Of a DNA stretch of 64,000 bases, positions 53,873 through 63,848 are shown one piece after another. The translations under genes were made by a program, and so were the position numbers. The stretch covers positions 434,001-498,000 of the forward strand of contig NZ_CP151273.1 of NCBI RefSeq assembly GCF_038237375.1, given 5' to 3'. Every line of letters begins with the position of its first letter. Position 1 is the stretch's first letter. The stretch comes from Alcaligenes sp. SDU_A2 (GTDB taxonomy: Bacteria > Pseudomonadota > Gammaproteobacteria > Burkholderiales > Burkholderiaceae_B). The notes beneath the pieces were generated by a model. It made no database searches. It was not told the DNA's origin and saw only the letters and a program-made list of their open reading frames with translations.

Positions 53873-55285
53873 ATGACTTTAACTCAGCAACAGGCACCTA
53901 CCGGCAAGCGCAATGCGGCCATGGTGGTGTATTTGATCGGGCTGGCCATTGCCCTGTATACCCATTTTTATTTGCCCGGCGAGACCTCTTTATGGGGACT
54001 GACGCCGGTGGTGGTGTTTGCCGTCATCGCGCTGCTCGGCGTGGACATTGTGCTGGCGACCATCGGTGCGATTGTGCTGGGGGCCATCATGACCAGCACC
54101 ACACCGATTGCCATGGGCAAGCTGCTGGCCGAATCGCTGGGTTCCTTTATTGCCGTGGTCGGTCTGATCATCGTGCTGGGGGCGGGCGTGGGCGAAGTGG
54201 CTGCGCGCACGGGGGCAGCCGAACAACTGGTGCGGGCCATCGTCAAGCGCATCGGTTTGTCCAATCCGGTGCGTGTGCGCCTGGGGATCATGGTGACCTC
54301 GACCCTGATCTGTGGCGCGCTGGGCACCTTGGCCGGCGGCAACGCGATTATCGCGGCGGTGGTCATCCCGATCGCGGCGGCCGTGCGCCTGTCTCCGCCT
54401 GCCGTGGCCGCTTTGTTCCAGAGCGCGGGTTCTGCCGGTCTGGTTCTGGGACCGTTTACGCCTAACGTGGTCACGGTAACGGGCCTGACGGGTTTGAGCT
54501 ATATGGAATACCTGACCGTGGCTGGTCTGCCTATGGCTGCCGCCACGCTGCTGACCGGTTGGTTCATGTCTGGTCGTATCCAGAAAATGACCGAAAAGGA
54601 TTTCCAGTACGAAGAAGCCGCCCTGGGCGCTGCCGCGTTCGATTTGAACGCCAAAGTGTCGCCCAAGGCGGTGCGTGCGGCTTGGGCGTTCTGCGCAACC
54701 ATCGTCACCCTGGCCGTGGTGGGCATCATGGCCAAGGCCGGCTTTGCCTTTGCGATTATCGTGATGGTGTCGCTGGGCGCGGTCACGGGTCTGGCCGGCG
54801 GCCTGAATCCGCGCGAGATCCTGCAGGCCATGTATGCCGGTGCGGGCAAGCTGATCTGGATCTTTTTCCTGTTCTGGCTGTTCAACCCTGTATTGGTGCT
54901 GGTCGATCAGCTCAATGCCTACCATGCCTTGCTCGATGCGGTGCAGCCGTATCTGGTGGGTATCAGCGGCGCGGCGCTGTGCATGATTATTGTCGGCTTT
55001 AACGTGGTGGGCCATATTCCCGGTGCCGCCGTGGCGCAGATGACCTTTACCGCCAAGATTTTCGGACCGCTGCTGGCCGCTGCCGGCGTGGGCCCGGCCG
55101 CCACCACGGCCGTCATTCTGGGTAGTTCGCAAATCGATTGGTTCGGCCCTTTCCCCTCGTCGGATATGTTCGGCCAGATGGGGCTGGCGCGTTCCACCCA
55201 GCTTAAATACATGCTGTATAACGGCTGGGCCGTGATGATCATCAACTTGTTGATGTTTGCCGTTCTGTTCACGATTCTGGTCTGA
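53873..55285 (+). CDS. Permease of the ion-transporter superfamily
   Basis: 470 residues from the ATG at 53873 (AAAGGAG upstream), with about twelve to thirteen membrane helices. Gly/Thr-rich re-entrant segments such as [34 protein letters not shown] and [20 protein letters not shown] suggest an IT-superfamily carrier (NhaC, DcuC or GntP neighbourhood). I cannot assign the subfamily. Placed between a D-aminoacylase and a serine hydrolase, it most likely imports the operon's anionic amino-acid derivative. The frame open to 53822 is not supported by a ribosome site. Confidence 0.78.
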   Translation: MTLTQQQAPTGKRNAAMVVYLIGLAIALYTHFYLPGETSLWGLTPVVVFAVIALLGVDIVLATIGAIVLGAIMTSTTPIAMGKLLAESLGSFIAVVGLIIVLGAGVGEVAARTGAAEQLVRAIVKRIGLSNPVRVRLGIMVTSTLICGALGTLAGGNAIIAAVVIPIAAAVRLSPPAVAALFQSAGSAGLVLGPFTPNVVTVTGLTGLSYMEYLTVAGLPMAAATLLTGWFMSGRIQKMTEKDFQYEEAALGAAAFDLNAKVSPKAVRAAWAFCATIVTLAVVGIMAKAGFAFAIIVMVSLGAVTGLAGGLNPREILQAMYAGAGKLIWIFFLFWLFNPVLVLVDQLNAYHALLDAVQPYLVGISGAALCMIIVGFNVVGHIPGAAVAQMTFTAKIFGPLLAAAGVGPAATTAVILGSSQIDWFGPFPSSDMFGQMGLARSTQLKYMLYNGWAVMIINLLMFAVLFTILV

Positions 55286-55303
55286 TCGATACGGAGAGTG
55301 CCT

Positions 55304-56149
55304 ATGTTCGCCCTTGGAAACAAACCGCTGGACGCGCAGACGCTGGGCCGTCGCCTGCAGCACAGTCTGGAACCCTTGCTGCGGCAGGAGTCGGCCCGTA
55401 TCAGCATGGCGGTGCGCACGCTCGATGGTCAGCCCCTATTCGACTGGCAGGCGCAGCGCGCCATGCCGTCGGCCAGCCTGATCAAAGTGCCCATGCTGCT
55501 GTGTCTGCTGGAAGAAGTGGCCCAGGGGCGTCTGAGCCTGGAACAAACGTGCGCCTTACCGGCGTCGGGGCGAGCCGGTGGCACCGGTATTCTGGGGCAG
55601 TTGCCCAGCGTGCAGTCCCTGACGTTGCGCGAATTGGCTCAATTGATGATTATGCTCAGCGACAACGTGGCTACCAATGCCTTGATCGATCTGCTGGGCA
55701 TGGCGCGCATCAATCAATGGAGCCGTCAGGCCGGACTGCAACAGACCGATCTGCAACGTCACATGATGGATGCTCAAGCCCGCGAGCAGGGTAAAGACAA
55801 CTGGACCAGCGCGGCCGATGCCTGCGCGACTTTGGTGTACCTGCTGGATTCCCCCGCTTTGCCGTCGGCCTTGCGCAGCGAAGGGCTGCAGATGCTGGCC
55901 GACCAGCGCGAACGCAGCCATTTTGCCGCGCTTTTGCCGGCGCAGGCGCAGTTGGCGCACAAGACCGGTTCGTTGCCGGGCCTGCGTCACGACGCAGGTA
56001 TTTTGACTGTGGACGGCCGCAGTGTCGTCTTGGCGGTATTGGCCGATGGTTTTACCGATGGCCGTACCAGCACGACCTTGTACGGCGGCGAAGGCGCGGG
56101 CGTGCTGGCGCGGCTGGCTGTGCATGTTGCCCAGACGCTGCAGGACTGA
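55304..56149 (+). CDS. Class A beta-lactamase-fold serine hydrolase without signal peptide
   Basis: 281 residues from the ATG at 55304 (GGAG seven bases upstream). The Beta-lactamase2 fold is complete: SxxK at Ser58-Lys61 (SLIK), SDN at 119-121, and KTG at 220-222. The omega-loop region reads REQGKDNWTSAAD, the pattern of non-lactamase members, with Glu161 only a possible deacylation base. There is no signal peptide, so it is cytosolic and unlikely to protect against beta-lactam drugs. In a catabolic operon it more plausibly opens a lactam or cleaves an amide/peptide. Substrate unknown. Confidence 0.85.
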   Translation: MFALGNKPLDAQTLGRRLQHSLEPLLRQESARISMAVRTLDGQPLFDWQAQRAMPSASLIKVPMLLCLLEEVAQGRLSLEQTCALPASGRAGGTGILGQLPSVQSLTLRELAQLMIMLSDNVATNALIDLLGMARINQWSRQAGLQQTDLQRHMMDAQAREQGKDNWTSAADACATLVYLLDSPALPSALRSEGLQMLADQRERSHFAALLPAQAQLAHKTGSLPGLRHDAGILTVDGRSVVLAVLADGFTDGRTSTTLYGGEGAGVLARLAVHVAQTLQD

Positions 56150-56206
56150 TCTGGTGCTGCCCGAATGCTAAGGCCCGGCGTGCCGGGCCTGTAAGAAGGA
56201 AATACT

Positions 56207-57031
56207 ATGTCTACGACACGCGTGGCCCTGATCCAACTGGACAGCGGCCGTGACCGAAATGCCAACCTGGAACAGATTGAACAGTGGGTGTTGGCGGCGG
56301 CCCGGGACGGGGCGCAACTGATTATTACCCCGGAATACAGCGATGTGCGCGGCGATACTGACTGGCTGCAGCACAATGCGACACCCATTCCGGGCCTGGT
56401 CACCGAGCATATGGCCGATCTGGCCCGACGCACCGGGGCCTGGATTCATATGGGGTCCATGCACGAACGCCGGCCCGACGATCATCGTCTGGGCAACACG
56501 GGCGTAACCTTTGCCCCCAATGGGTCCATTGTGGCGCAGTACCGCAAGGTTCATTTGTATGACGCCGTGGTGAACGGCCTGGAATACCGCGAATCCGACG
56601 ACTTCTGTCACGGCGGGCAGGTGCAGACCGTGCAGATGGGCGAGCTGACGCTGGGCCTGAGCATTTGCTACGATCTGCGTTTTGCCGAACTGTTCCGCAG
56701 CCTGCGGGCGCGGGGAGCGAATGTGCTGGTGGTGCCGGCTGCCTTCAATGTACACACGGGCCGCGACCATTGGGAAGTCTTGCTGCGTGCCCGCGCCATT
56801 GAAAATCAGTGTTATGTCTTGGCGGCGGCGCAGATCGGCGGTCCCGGACCGGCTTTGCCGTGTCTGGGTCGCAGCATGATTATCGACCCCTGGGGCACGG
56901 TGCTGGCCTGCATGCCGGATCAGCCCGGTTATATCTGCGCGGATCTGGACCCGGCGCGTGTGGCGCAGCTGCGCACATCTTTGCCGGCCTGGAACCATCG
57001 TCGTGGCGACCTGTATCCTATTCCTTCCTGA
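56207..57031 (+). CDS. Nitrilase-superfamily C-N hydrolase
   Basis: 274 residues. The catalytic triad is clear: Glu43 in ITPEYSD, Lys114 in YRKVHLYD and Cys154 in LSICYDLRF. The surrounding sequence is closest to the Nit/omega-amidase and carbamoylase branch of the superfamily, which cleaves amides rather than nitriles. Cytosolic. It follows the beta-lactamase-fold gene by 57 bases and precedes the HutG-type gene by 17, so it is inside the same operon. Possible role: hydrolysis of an omega-amide or N-carbamoyl intermediate. The short GCCCGGC/GCCGGGC hairpin in the gap upstream is probably minor. Confidence 0.87.
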   Translation: MSTTRVALIQLDSGRDRNANLEQIEQWVLAAARDGAQLIITPEYSDVRGDTDWLQHNATPIPGLVTEHMADLARRTGAWIHMGSMHERRPDDHRLGNTGVTFAPNGSIVAQYRKVHLYDAVVNGLEYRESDDFCHGGQVQTVQMGELTLGLSICYDLRFAELFRSLRARGANVLVVPAAFNVHTGRDHWEVLLRARAIENQCYVLAAAQIGGPGPALPCLGRSMIIDPWGTVLACMPDQPGYICADLDPARVAQLRTSLPAWNHRRGDLYPIPS

Positions 57032-57048
57032 TCTTTCGGAGTCCGGCC

Positions 57049-57852
57049 ATGTCTACGCCTGCTGTGTTTGATTTTTACCCCGGCACGGCCCCGCTGCTGA
57101 TTTCCATGCCGCATGCCGGCACCTATGTGCCGCCGGATGTAGCGGCGCGGTTTACCGCAACGGCCCGGCAGGTGCCGGATACGGATTGGCATCTGCCGCG
57201 TCTGTATGCCTGCGCCCGCGAGCTGGGCGCATCGGTGCTGGTGGCTAATTATTCGCGCTTTGTGGTGGACCAGAACCGTCCGCCCGACAACACCAGCCTG
57301 TACCCCGGTCAGAGTGTGACCGGGCTGTGTCCGCTGGATACCTTTGGCGACGAGCCTATTTATCTGCCGGGGCAAGAGCCGCAGGAGCAGGAAGTGGCCG
57401 AACGGCGCGACGCGATCTGGCGGCCTTACCATCAGCAATTGGAGCAGGAACTGGCGCGTCTGTCCGCCATGCATGGCCGCGTTGTGCTGTGGGATGCCCA
57501 CTCCATCCGTTCAGTGGTGCCGCGCTTTTTTCAGGGCACGCTGCCTGACCTTAACTTCGGCACGGCCGATGGGGCCAGTTGCGACCCAGCCCTGAGCGCG
57601 CGCCTGATGGCAGCCGCGCAGGCCGACGGGCGTTATACCAGCGTGCTTAATGGCCGTTTCAAGGGCGGCTACATTACGCGCAATTATGGTCGCCCCGCTC
57701 ATGGTGTGCATGCCGTGCAGCTGGAAATGGCGCAGTGTTGCTATATGCAGGAGCACTGGCCTTTCGACTACCAGGACGAGGTGGCGCGTCGGGTGCAACC
57801 CCTGATCGAGACCTTGCTGCGCGAGGCGTTGGCCTTCGCGGCTCAGCCTTGA
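57049..57852 (+). CDS. hutG: N-formylglutamate deformylase (HutG type)
   Basis: 267 residues from the ATG at 57049 (TCGGAG upstream). Family features are ISMPHAGTYVP, DTDWHLPRLY, NYSRFVVDQNRPPD and the metal/active-site regions WDAHSIRS and GGYITRNYG. The enzyme cleaves N-formyl-L-glutamate to glutamate and formate, the step that must follow HutF. It is not beside the hutDIF genes here but ends a separate amidohydrolase operon about 53 kb away, so it may serve histidine use, that operon, or both. Another hutG may lie outside the window. Confidence 0.9.
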   Translation: MSTPAVFDFYPGTAPLLISMPHAGTYVPPDVAARFTATARQVPDTDWHLPRLYACARELGASVLVANYSRFVVDQNRPPDNTSLYPGQSVTGLCPLDTFGDEPIYLPGQEPQEQEVAERRDAIWRPYHQQLEQELARLSAMHGRVVLWDAHSIRSVVPRFFQGTLPDLNFGTADGASCDPALSARLMAAAQADGRYTSVLNGRFKGGYITRNYGRPAHGVHAVQLEMAQCCYMQEHWPFDYQDEVARRVQPLIETLLREALAFAAQP

Positions 57853-57915
57853 TCCGGTCCCGGCCACCGCGGCCGGGGCGCTACACTATCGCCTTGGCCG
57901 TGTGGCCGTAGAGCG

Positions 57916-58773
57916 ATGGAAACGATGGATACTTTTACCGCGCCCTTGTTCGGGCGACTGTGCTGCCCGCTGGACGGCTTGCCTTTGACCGCGCAGGCGC
58001 GCAGCTGGCGTTGCCCGTCGGGGCATACTTTTGACACGGCCAGCCAAGGTTATATCAACCTTTTGCCGGTGCAGAACAAGCGTTCGCGCGATCCGGGCGA
58101 CAGCAAAGAGATGGTGGCGGCGCGTCGCCGCTATCTGGAATCGGGTGTGTATGCGCGTATTGCCACCGGTGTCGCGCGTTTGTTGATGGACGGCCTGGAA
58201 GGGCAGGCACCGTATGCCTGTCTGGATGCCGGTTGCGGCGAGGGTTATTACTTGCGTTGCCTGCAGGCGCAGGACACAAAAGGCGAACTGGCCCTGATCG
58301 GGCTGGATATTTCCAAATGGGCCGTCATGGCCGGGGCGCGCAGTTCGCCCGCCATGCGCTGGTTGGTCGGCAGCAACGCGCATTTGCCGGTTCCCGATGC
58401 CAGCCTGGATGCCTTGATCTGCATGTTCGGCTTTCCGGTACACGAGGAGTTCCGACGCGCTCTTAAACCTGGCGGGCTGCTGATTCAGGTAGAGGCCGGG
58501 CCGGAGCACCTGCTGCAATTGCGCCGCATCATCTATCCGACCTTGAAAGACGACAAACCGGCCGATGCGACCGGGCCGCAGGGCTTCAGCCTGGAAGCGG
58601 CCGAGCGCCTGTCTTTCGATATTGCCTTGGATTCTCAGGCGCAGATCGCCGATCTGCTGCTGATGACGCCGCATCTGTTTCGCGCCAGCGCGCAGGGGCT
58701 GGGACAGGCGCGCGCATTGGCGCGCCTGGAACTGACCGTGGACGTCAAGTTAGCGGCGTATCGACGTCTTTAA
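57916..58773 (+). CDS. rlmA: 23S rRNA (guanine-N1) methyltransferase, RlmA family
   Basis: 285 residues. The N-terminal zinc-binding part has LCCPLDG and CPSGHTFD, then the diagnostic YINLLPVQNKRSRDPGDSKEM. The SAM-binding motif is CLDAGCGEGYYL, followed by GLDISKWAVMAG. RlmA methylates G745 of 23S rRNA. It starts 63 bases after hutG on the same strand and may be read through from that operon, though the role is unrelated. An ATG at 57925 is an equally good start. The stop is only three bases from the convergent GGDEF gene. Confidence 0.9.
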   Translation: METMDTFTAPLFGRLCCPLDGLPLTAQARSWRCPSGHTFDTASQGYINLLPVQNKRSRDPGDSKEMVAARRRYLESGVYARIATGVARLLMDGLEGQAPYACLDAGCGEGYYLRCLQAQDTKGELALIGLDISKWAVMAGARSSPAMRWLVGSNAHLPVPDASLDALICMFGFPVHEEFRRALKPGGLLIQVEAGPEHLLQLRRIIYPTLKDDKPADATGPQGFSLEAAERLSFDIALDSQAQIADLLLMTPHLFRASAQGLGQARALARLELTVDVKLAAYRRL

Positions 58774-58776
58774 GCC

Positions 58777-60354
58777 TTAGCTGTTTTGCGGTGTCTGTTC
58801 CGGCAAGGGGCTGATTTCGACGCGGTTGCGGCCATTGCGCTTGGCGCTATATAGCGCCTGATCGGCCAGCTTGAGGACTTCGGCTTGATCGGGCGCATGG
58901 GCAGGCCAGTGCGCTACGCCGATGGAAATCGTGATGCTGGTGCCGGTCGGGCTAAGAGTGTTGCACAGCAGATTGCGCAGGCGCTCGGCGAGCTGCGTGG
59001 CTTGCTCTATGCTCTGATCGGGCAGGAACAGGAAGAATTCTTCGCCGCCGGCCCGGCAAATCAGGTCGGTGTCGCGCGTGACCGAACGCATCGTATCGGC
59101 CAGAAAACGCAGCACCTGATCGCCGACATCATGCCCCCAGGTATCGTTCACTTTTTTGAAGTGATCGATGTCGGCTGCCAGCACGGCCAGGGGGATGCCG
59201 GCGTTTTTCCATTGCTGCAACGCCGAGCCCATGCCCCGCCGGTTCGTCAAACCGGTCAGGGGGTCGGTATTGCGTTCCAGATCCATGACGTCGATCTTGA
59301 AGTGCAGCTTGCGCAAGCCGATCAACATGGCTTGTTTGATATGTCTGGCCTCGAAATACCAGGCGCGGATTTTTTCAATCCGGCCCGCGGCATCCGGGGC
59401 ATCCCAGTTGGGGGCCGTGTGTGCCAGCCGGTGCAGCGGTTTGGCAATGACGATGGCGAATAGCCAGATCAGACCCAGGACTACAAAAAAGAGCGGAATC
59501 GTGTTGCGCAGTACCCGGGCCAGCAAAGAATTAAGCCCCTCCAGCACGACCTCGGTGGGGCGCTGCACGACTACACCCCATTGCACATCCTTGACCAGCG
59601 CATAGCCGGCCAGCATGCTGACGCCTTTGGAGTTTTCCAGGGCCATGGCATTGGCCTGGCCTTGGGCCACGGCATTGATGGCGGGATTCATTTTGACGGT
59701 TTCACCGATGCGGGAGCGGTCCTGGTGATAAATCAGCCGCTTGTCCTGATCGATGACATAGATTTGCGAGCCGTCGCGGTAAAAGTGTTCGCCCAGCAGG
59801 GAGTTCAGGCTGTTGCGCTCGTGCAGATAGATAGTGCCGCCTACCAGGCCCATATAGTCGCCCTGGGCATCGACGATCGGATGCGACAAGAAGATCAGCA
59901 GGCGGCCCGTCGTGGAAATATAGGGCCGACTGATGACGGGCAGCTTGGTTTGCAGGGCCTGCTTGGCCCCGGAACTGCTCAGGGTGGCTCCCAGCAGACC
60001 CAGGTCGGGCGGCGAGTTGGCCAGGACGGTCCCCGTGCTGTCCAAAATGACGACGGAGTTGAAACTGTTGTCCTGCTCCTTCAGCCGGGCCGCCTCGGCC
60101 GCCAACTGCCAGGGGGCGTGCATATTCAGGGCCAGCACGCGGGCGCTGTACGACAACTGCTGTTGCAGGCTTTTGATGAATTCGCCGGTACTGCTGGCCA
60201 GCTTCAGGGCGTAGGCGCGATTGCTCTCGAGGGTTTGCTCGATCAGTAACGCGCGCTGGGCTTCATACGCGCCGTAGACGGTGTAGGCCAGGGTCAGCAG
60301 ACTGCTGCATGCCGCCAGAAGCAGGATCAACCGGCGTAAATCCAGAAATTTCAT
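58777..60354 (-). CDS. Diguanylate cyclase with Cache sensor domain
   Basis: 525 residues from the ATG at 60354. The layout is an N-terminal membrane helix, a periplasmic double Cache sensor domain (about residues 35-280), a second membrane helix (IPLFFVVLGLIWLFAIVIAK, split here as landmark), a linker and a C-terminal GGDEF domain starting near TDPLTGLTNRRG. The active site is GGEEF at 436-440, and an RxxD inhibitory site is at 427-430. It should make c-di-GMP with product inhibition in response to an external small molecule. The upstream ATG at 60411 is inside a TATAAT promoter element, so the shorter start is chosen although no ribosome site is clear. Confidence 0.88.
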   Translation of the reverse strand: MKFLDLRRLILLLAACSSLLTLAYTVYGAYEAQRALLIEQTLESNRAYALKLASSTGEFIKSLQQQLSYSARVLALNMHAPWQLAAEAARLKEQDNSFNSVVILDSTGTVLANSPPDLGLLGATLSSSGAKQALQTKLPVISRPYISTTGRLLIFLSHPIVDAQGDYMGLVGGTIYLHERNSLNSLLGEHFYRDGSQIYVIDQDKRLIYHQDRSRIGETVKMNPAINAVAQGQANAMALENSKGVSMLAGYALVKDVQWGVVVQRPTEVVLEGLNSLLARVLRNTIPLFFVVLGLIWLFAIVIAKPLHRLAHTAPNWDAPDAAGRIEKIRAWYFEARHIKQAMLIGLRKLHFKIDVMDLERNTDPLTGLTNRRGMGSALQQWKNAGIPLAVLAADIDHFKKVNDTWGHDVGDQVLRFLADTMRSVTRDTDLICRAGGEEFFLFLPDQSIEQATQLAERLRNLLCNTLSPTGTSITISIGVAHWPAHAPDQAEVLKLADQALYSAKRNGRNRVEISPLPEQTPQNS

Positions 60355-60409
60355 AGAGGACACAAATAGAAACGGCAATGCAGCGAAATAATGGCAATTT
60401 GCAACAGCC

Positions 60410-60415
60410 ATTATA
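60410..60415 (-). promoter_or_regulatory. -10 element of the diguanylate cyclase gene
   Basis: TATAAT on -, 56 bases before the chosen start codon. It overlaps an alternative ATG, which argues that translation begins further downstream. The -35 is weak. Confidence 0.45.
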
Positions 60416-60596
60416 GACAGAGAAAGGTAGCTTCATCTGCCTATCCGGGTGCCCGGTCCGGCTTGCGTGGGGTTTCACCCGACAAGTCCGTGTAAGATGG
60501 GGTGTGGCGTTCGCCATTGTCCATTCACAACAGACACTTAGACGGCGGTGCTGATCGACGATGCCGCTTTGCTGTCTTTTTCATGGAGATCCCGAT

Positions 60597-63350
60597 ATGA
60601 AAAGCGTAGATAGTTTTCAGTCATTGGACCATCTGGATGTCGGCGGACAGCGCTACGAATATTACCGGCTGGATGCGGTGCGCGGGCAGGGGCTGGATGT
60701 GGCCAGTCTGCCTTATGGCCTGAAGATACTGCTGGAAAATCTGCTGCGCACCGAAGACGGGGGCGACGTGACCGCAGACGACATCCGGGCGCTGGCCGCC
60801 TGGGACCCCGCTGCCGAACCGGATCGGGAAATCGCCTTTACGCCGGCGCGCGTCGTTTTGCAGGACTTTACCGGCGTACCTGCCGTGGTGGACCTGGCGG
60901 CGATGCGCGAGGCCATGCAGGCCCTGGGCGGGAACCCGCAGAAGATCAATCCGCTGGCTCCCGTGGAACTGGTGATCGACCACTCGGTCATTGTGGACGA
61001 CTTCGGCAGCCCGGCGTCTTTTCAGCGCAATGTCGACATCGAGTACAGCCGCAATATAGAGCGCTATCAGTTCTTGCGCTGGGGCCAGAGCGCTTTCGAT
61101 AATTTCAAAGTCGTGCCGCCCGGTACCGGCATTGTGCACCAGGTCAACCTGGAGCACCTGGCGCGCGTAGTGTTTACCCGTCCGGAACAAGACCGCTTGT
61201 TGGCCTATCCCGACACCTGTGTGGGCACGGATTCGCACACGCCTATGGTCAACGGCCTGGGCGTGGTGGCCTGGGGCGTGGGCGGCATCGAGGCCGAGGC
61301 GGCCATGCTGGGCCAGCCCATCTCCATGCTGATCCCGCGTGTGGTGGGTTTTAAGCTGACCGGGCAGATGCCCGAAGGCACGACGGCCACCGATCTGGTG
61401 CTGACTATTACCGACATGCTGCGCAAGCACGGGGTGGTGGGCAAGTTCGTGGAGTTCTACGGACCGGGTGTCAGTGCCGTGCCACTGGCCAATCGCGCCA
61501 CCATCGGCAATATGAGTCCGGAATATGGCTCGACCATCTCCATGTTTCCCATCGACGAGGAAACGCTGCGTTACATGAAGCTGACCGGTCGCTCGGACGA
61601 ACAGATCGCTTTGGTGCGGGCCTATGCGCAGGCGCAGGGGCTGTGGCACGACCCCGATCACGAGCCGCGCTATTCCGAACGGCTGGAGCTGGATCTGTCC
61701 ACCGTGGTGCCGTCCATTGCAGGCCCCAAGCGTCCGCAGGATCGCATCGTGCTGTCCTCGTCCAAGCAGTCCTTCCGGCAGGCGTTGTCCGGCCTGTTGG
61801 GCGATAAGGCGGCCAGCTACGACGAAGCCGTGGAAGAGAGCTTCCCCGCTTCCGACGTGCCTTCGCACGAACCGCCGGCGCGGCGCAGCAATGCGATTCA
61901 GTTTGCCTTGGCCGATGGCAGCCAGTGCGAGCTGGATAACGGTGCCGTGGTCATTGCGGCCATTACCTCTTGCACCAATACATCCAACCCCAGCGTCATG
62001 TTGGCTGCGGCCTTGCTGGCCAAGAAAGCGGTAGAAAAAGGCCTGAATCGCAAACCGTGGGTAAAAACCAGTCTGGCTCCCGGATCGCGCGTGGTTACCG
62101 ACTACTACGAACACGCCGGCCTGACGCCGTATCTGAATAAATTGGGCTTCGATCTGGTGGGCTACGGCTGCACCACCTGCATCGGCAATTCCGGCCCGCT
62201 GATTCCCGAAGTCAGCCAGGCCGTCAACCAGAACGATCTGGCCGTGGTGTCGGTGCTGTCGGGCAATCGCAACTTTGAGGGGCGCATCCACCCCGAAGTC
62301 AAGATGAACTACCTGATGTCCCCGCCGCTGGTTGTGGCATATGCGCTGGCCGGCACGATGGATATCGATCTGTACAAAGAGCCGCTGGGCAAGGGCTCGG
62401 ATGGGCAGGATGTGTACCTGAAGGATATCTGGCCTTCCGAAGCCGAGGTACAGGCCACCATTGCTCAAGCCATTGCCGCCGATATGTACCGCGACGGCTA
62501 TGCCGATGTCTTTGCGGGCGACCAGCGCTGGCAGTCTTTGCCTACCCCAAAGGGCGATCTGTTCCATTGGCAAGACAGTTCTACTTATGTGCGCAAGCCG
62601 CCGTATTTTATTGACCTGCAGCGCGAGCCCAGTCCGGTCCGGGATATCCACGGCGCGCGCGTGCTAGCCAAGCTGGGTGACTCGGTCACAACCGACCACA
62701 TCAGCCCGGCCGGTTCCATCTCGCGTACATCGCCGGCAGCGACCTACCTGATGGGGCATGGCGTGGAGCAAGCGGACTTCAACTCCTACGGTTCGCGTCG
62801 GGGCAATCACGAAGTCATGATTCGCGGCACCTTCGCCAATGTGCGTCTGCGTAATCAATTGGCTCCGGGCACCGAGGGCGGTTATACCCGCGATTTCACC
62901 CAGGATGGCGCGCCGGTGGCGACCATTTACGATGCGTCGCGTAACTATCTGGAGAGCGGCACGCCGCTGGTTATTCTGGCGGGCAAGGAATATGGCTCAG
63001 GCTCCTCGCGTGACTGGGCGGCCAAGGGCACGGTGCTGCTGGGCGTGCGCGCGGTCATCGCCGAGTCCTACGAGCGCATCCACCGCAGCAATTTGCTGGG
63101 CATGGGGGTGTTGCCGCTACAGTTCCCCGAAGGGGAAAATGCCCAGACACTGGGACTGATGGGAGACGAAGTCTTTGACATCGTGGGCATCACGGCGCTC
63201 AACCAGGATCAGATTCCCGCCACAGTAACGGTACGCGCCGGCAATACGCAGTTCGAGGCCCGCGTGCGCATCGATACGCCCAGCGAAGCACATTACTATC
63301 GCCACGGCGGCATCATGCAGTATGTCTTGCGAGGTTTGCTGAAGTCTTAA
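60597..63350 (+). CDS. acnA: Aconitate hydratase A
   Basis: 917 residues from the ATG at 60597 (GGAG eight bases upstream). The IRP1/AcnA type is indicated by length and by [14 protein letters not shown]. The 4Fe-4S cysteines are Cys459 in [11 protein letters not shown] and Cys525 and Cys528 in YGCTTCIGN. The C-terminal swivel domain has [17 protein letters not shown]. It interconverts citrate and isocitrate in the TCA cycle. Residues ~408-432 contain an acidic insert, [20 protein letters not shown], of a kind more often seen in unrelated small proteins. A Fur-box-like site lies about 300 bases downstream. Confidence 0.94.
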   Translation: MKSVDSFQSLDHLDVGGQRYEYYRLDAVRGQGLDVASLPYGLKILLENLLRTEDGGDVTADDIRALAAWDPAAEPDREIAFTPARVVLQDFTGVPAVVDLAAMREAMQALGGNPQKINPLAPVELVIDHSVIVDDFGSPASFQRNVDIEYSRNIERYQFLRWGQSAFDNFKVVPPGTGIVHQVNLEHLARVVFTRPEQDRLLAYPDTCVGTDSHTPMVNGLGVVAWGVGGIEAEAAMLGQPISMLIPRVVGFKLTGQMPEGTTATDLVLTITDMLRKHGVVGKFVEFYGPGVSAVPLANRATIGNMSPEYGSTISMFPIDEETLRYMKLTGRSDEQIALVRAYAQAQGLWHDPDHEPRYSERLELDLSTVVPSIAGPKRPQDRIVLSSSKQSFRQALSGLLGDKAASYDEAVEESFPASDVPSHEPPARRSNAIQFALADGSQCELDNGAVVIAAITSCTNTSNPSVMLAAALLAKKAVEKGLNRKPWVKTSLAPGSRVVTDYYEHAGLTPYLNKLGFDLVGYGCTTCIGNSGPLIPEVSQAVNQNDLAVVSVLSGNRNFEGRIHPEVKMNYLMSPPLVVAYALAGTMDIDLYKEPLGKGSDGQDVYLKDIWPSEAEVQATIAQAIAADMYRDGYADVFAGDQRWQSLPTPKGDLFHWQDSSTYVRKPPYFIDLQREPSPVRDIHGARVLAKLGDSVTTDHISPAGSISRTSPAATYLMGHGVEQADFNSYGSRRGNHEVMIRGTFANVRLRNQLAPGTEGGYTRDFTQDGAPVATIYDASRNYLESGTPLVILAGKEYGSGSSRDWAAKGTVLLGVRAVIAESYERIHRSNLLGMGVLPLQFPEGENAQTLGLMGDEVFDIVGITALNQDQIPATVTVRAGNTQFEARVRIDTPSEAHYYRHGGIMQYVLRGLLKS

Positions 63351-63393
63351 GCCGGTTTTTGTACACTGTCGGCACGGCAAGATTTCGCCTGTG

Positions 63394-63627
63394 TCAGTGG
63401 CTCAGCGCCACTGACACACTTGTACGTCCCTCGTTCCGGTGCTCGCGCCGGTTTTTGAGGCGCTTCCAGAGTTTGTCATGCAGCGGCATCAAGGTGACGT
63501 TGCAGATGGGTTCGATCACGGCGGCCACACCGCCCGTGGCCAGCGAACCGGTAAAGGCATAGGTCACGGCGAAAGCTACGGACATGTGCAGGGCAACCTG
63601 GCTGGTCTTGAAAGCGAGAAGAAGCAT
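63394..63627 (-). CDS. DUF2061 family membrane protein
   Basis: 77 residues. The DUF2061 pattern is visible: a first helix TSQVALHMSVAFAVTYAFTG, then a Gly-rich turn (SLATGGVAAVIEPICNVTL) and a basic tail HDKLWKRLKNRREHRN. This is a small inner-membrane protein without a known function. It is convergent with acnA (43-base gap). A 7-1-7 Fur-box-like palindrome 29 bases upstream suggests iron-dependent control. Divergent from an MFS transporter gene. Confidence 0.82.
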   Translation of the reverse strand: MLLLAFKTSQVALHMSVAFAVTYAFTGSLATGGVAAVIEPICNVTLMPLHDKLWKRLKNRREHRNEGRTSVSVALSH

Positions 63628-63655
63628 GATGAATCCACCGATAGTATTTTCTAAA

Positions 63656-63670
63656 TGATAATTACTATCA
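63656..63670. promoter_or_regulatory. Fur-box-like operator
   Basis: TGATAAT-T-ACTATCA, matching the Fur 7-1-7 pattern TGATAAT-n-ATTATCA at all but one arm position. It overlaps a - strand promoter candidate (TTGATA, then AATACT after 17 bases) for the DUF2061 gene. Confidence 0.6.
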
Positions 63671-63720
63671 ATGGCGCGAACCAGTTTGTATTTTTCATCG
63701 AGCTTATCAATTTTGTATAT

Positions 63721-63757
63721 CGGCCCGACGCGCAGGCGCTCGGGCCGGTGTTTCTTT
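63721..63757 (+). terminator. Terminator-like hairpin upstream of the MFS gene
   Basis: CGGCCCGA (63721-63728) pairs with TCGGGCCG (63740-63747) around an 11-base loop, followed by GTGTTTCTTT. It points along +, yet no + gene ends just before it (acnA stops 370 bases earlier beyond DUF2061). It may end a short unannotated transcript or act in the leader of the MFS gene. Confidence 0.55.
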
Positions 63758-63848
63758 ATTGATTGCGCACCTTTGCGCAGGTCCGCAGCCGTGGGCCGGG
63801 CAGGGGCCAGATCGATGCAGCGTCATTGACGCGTTTATGGAAAGAAAA

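Noticed and set aside
55304-56149. Beta-lactam resistance gene
   Set aside because: The fold and motifs are those of class A enzymes, but there is no signal peptide and the omega-loop pattern and operon context point to a catabolic or peptidase-like role.
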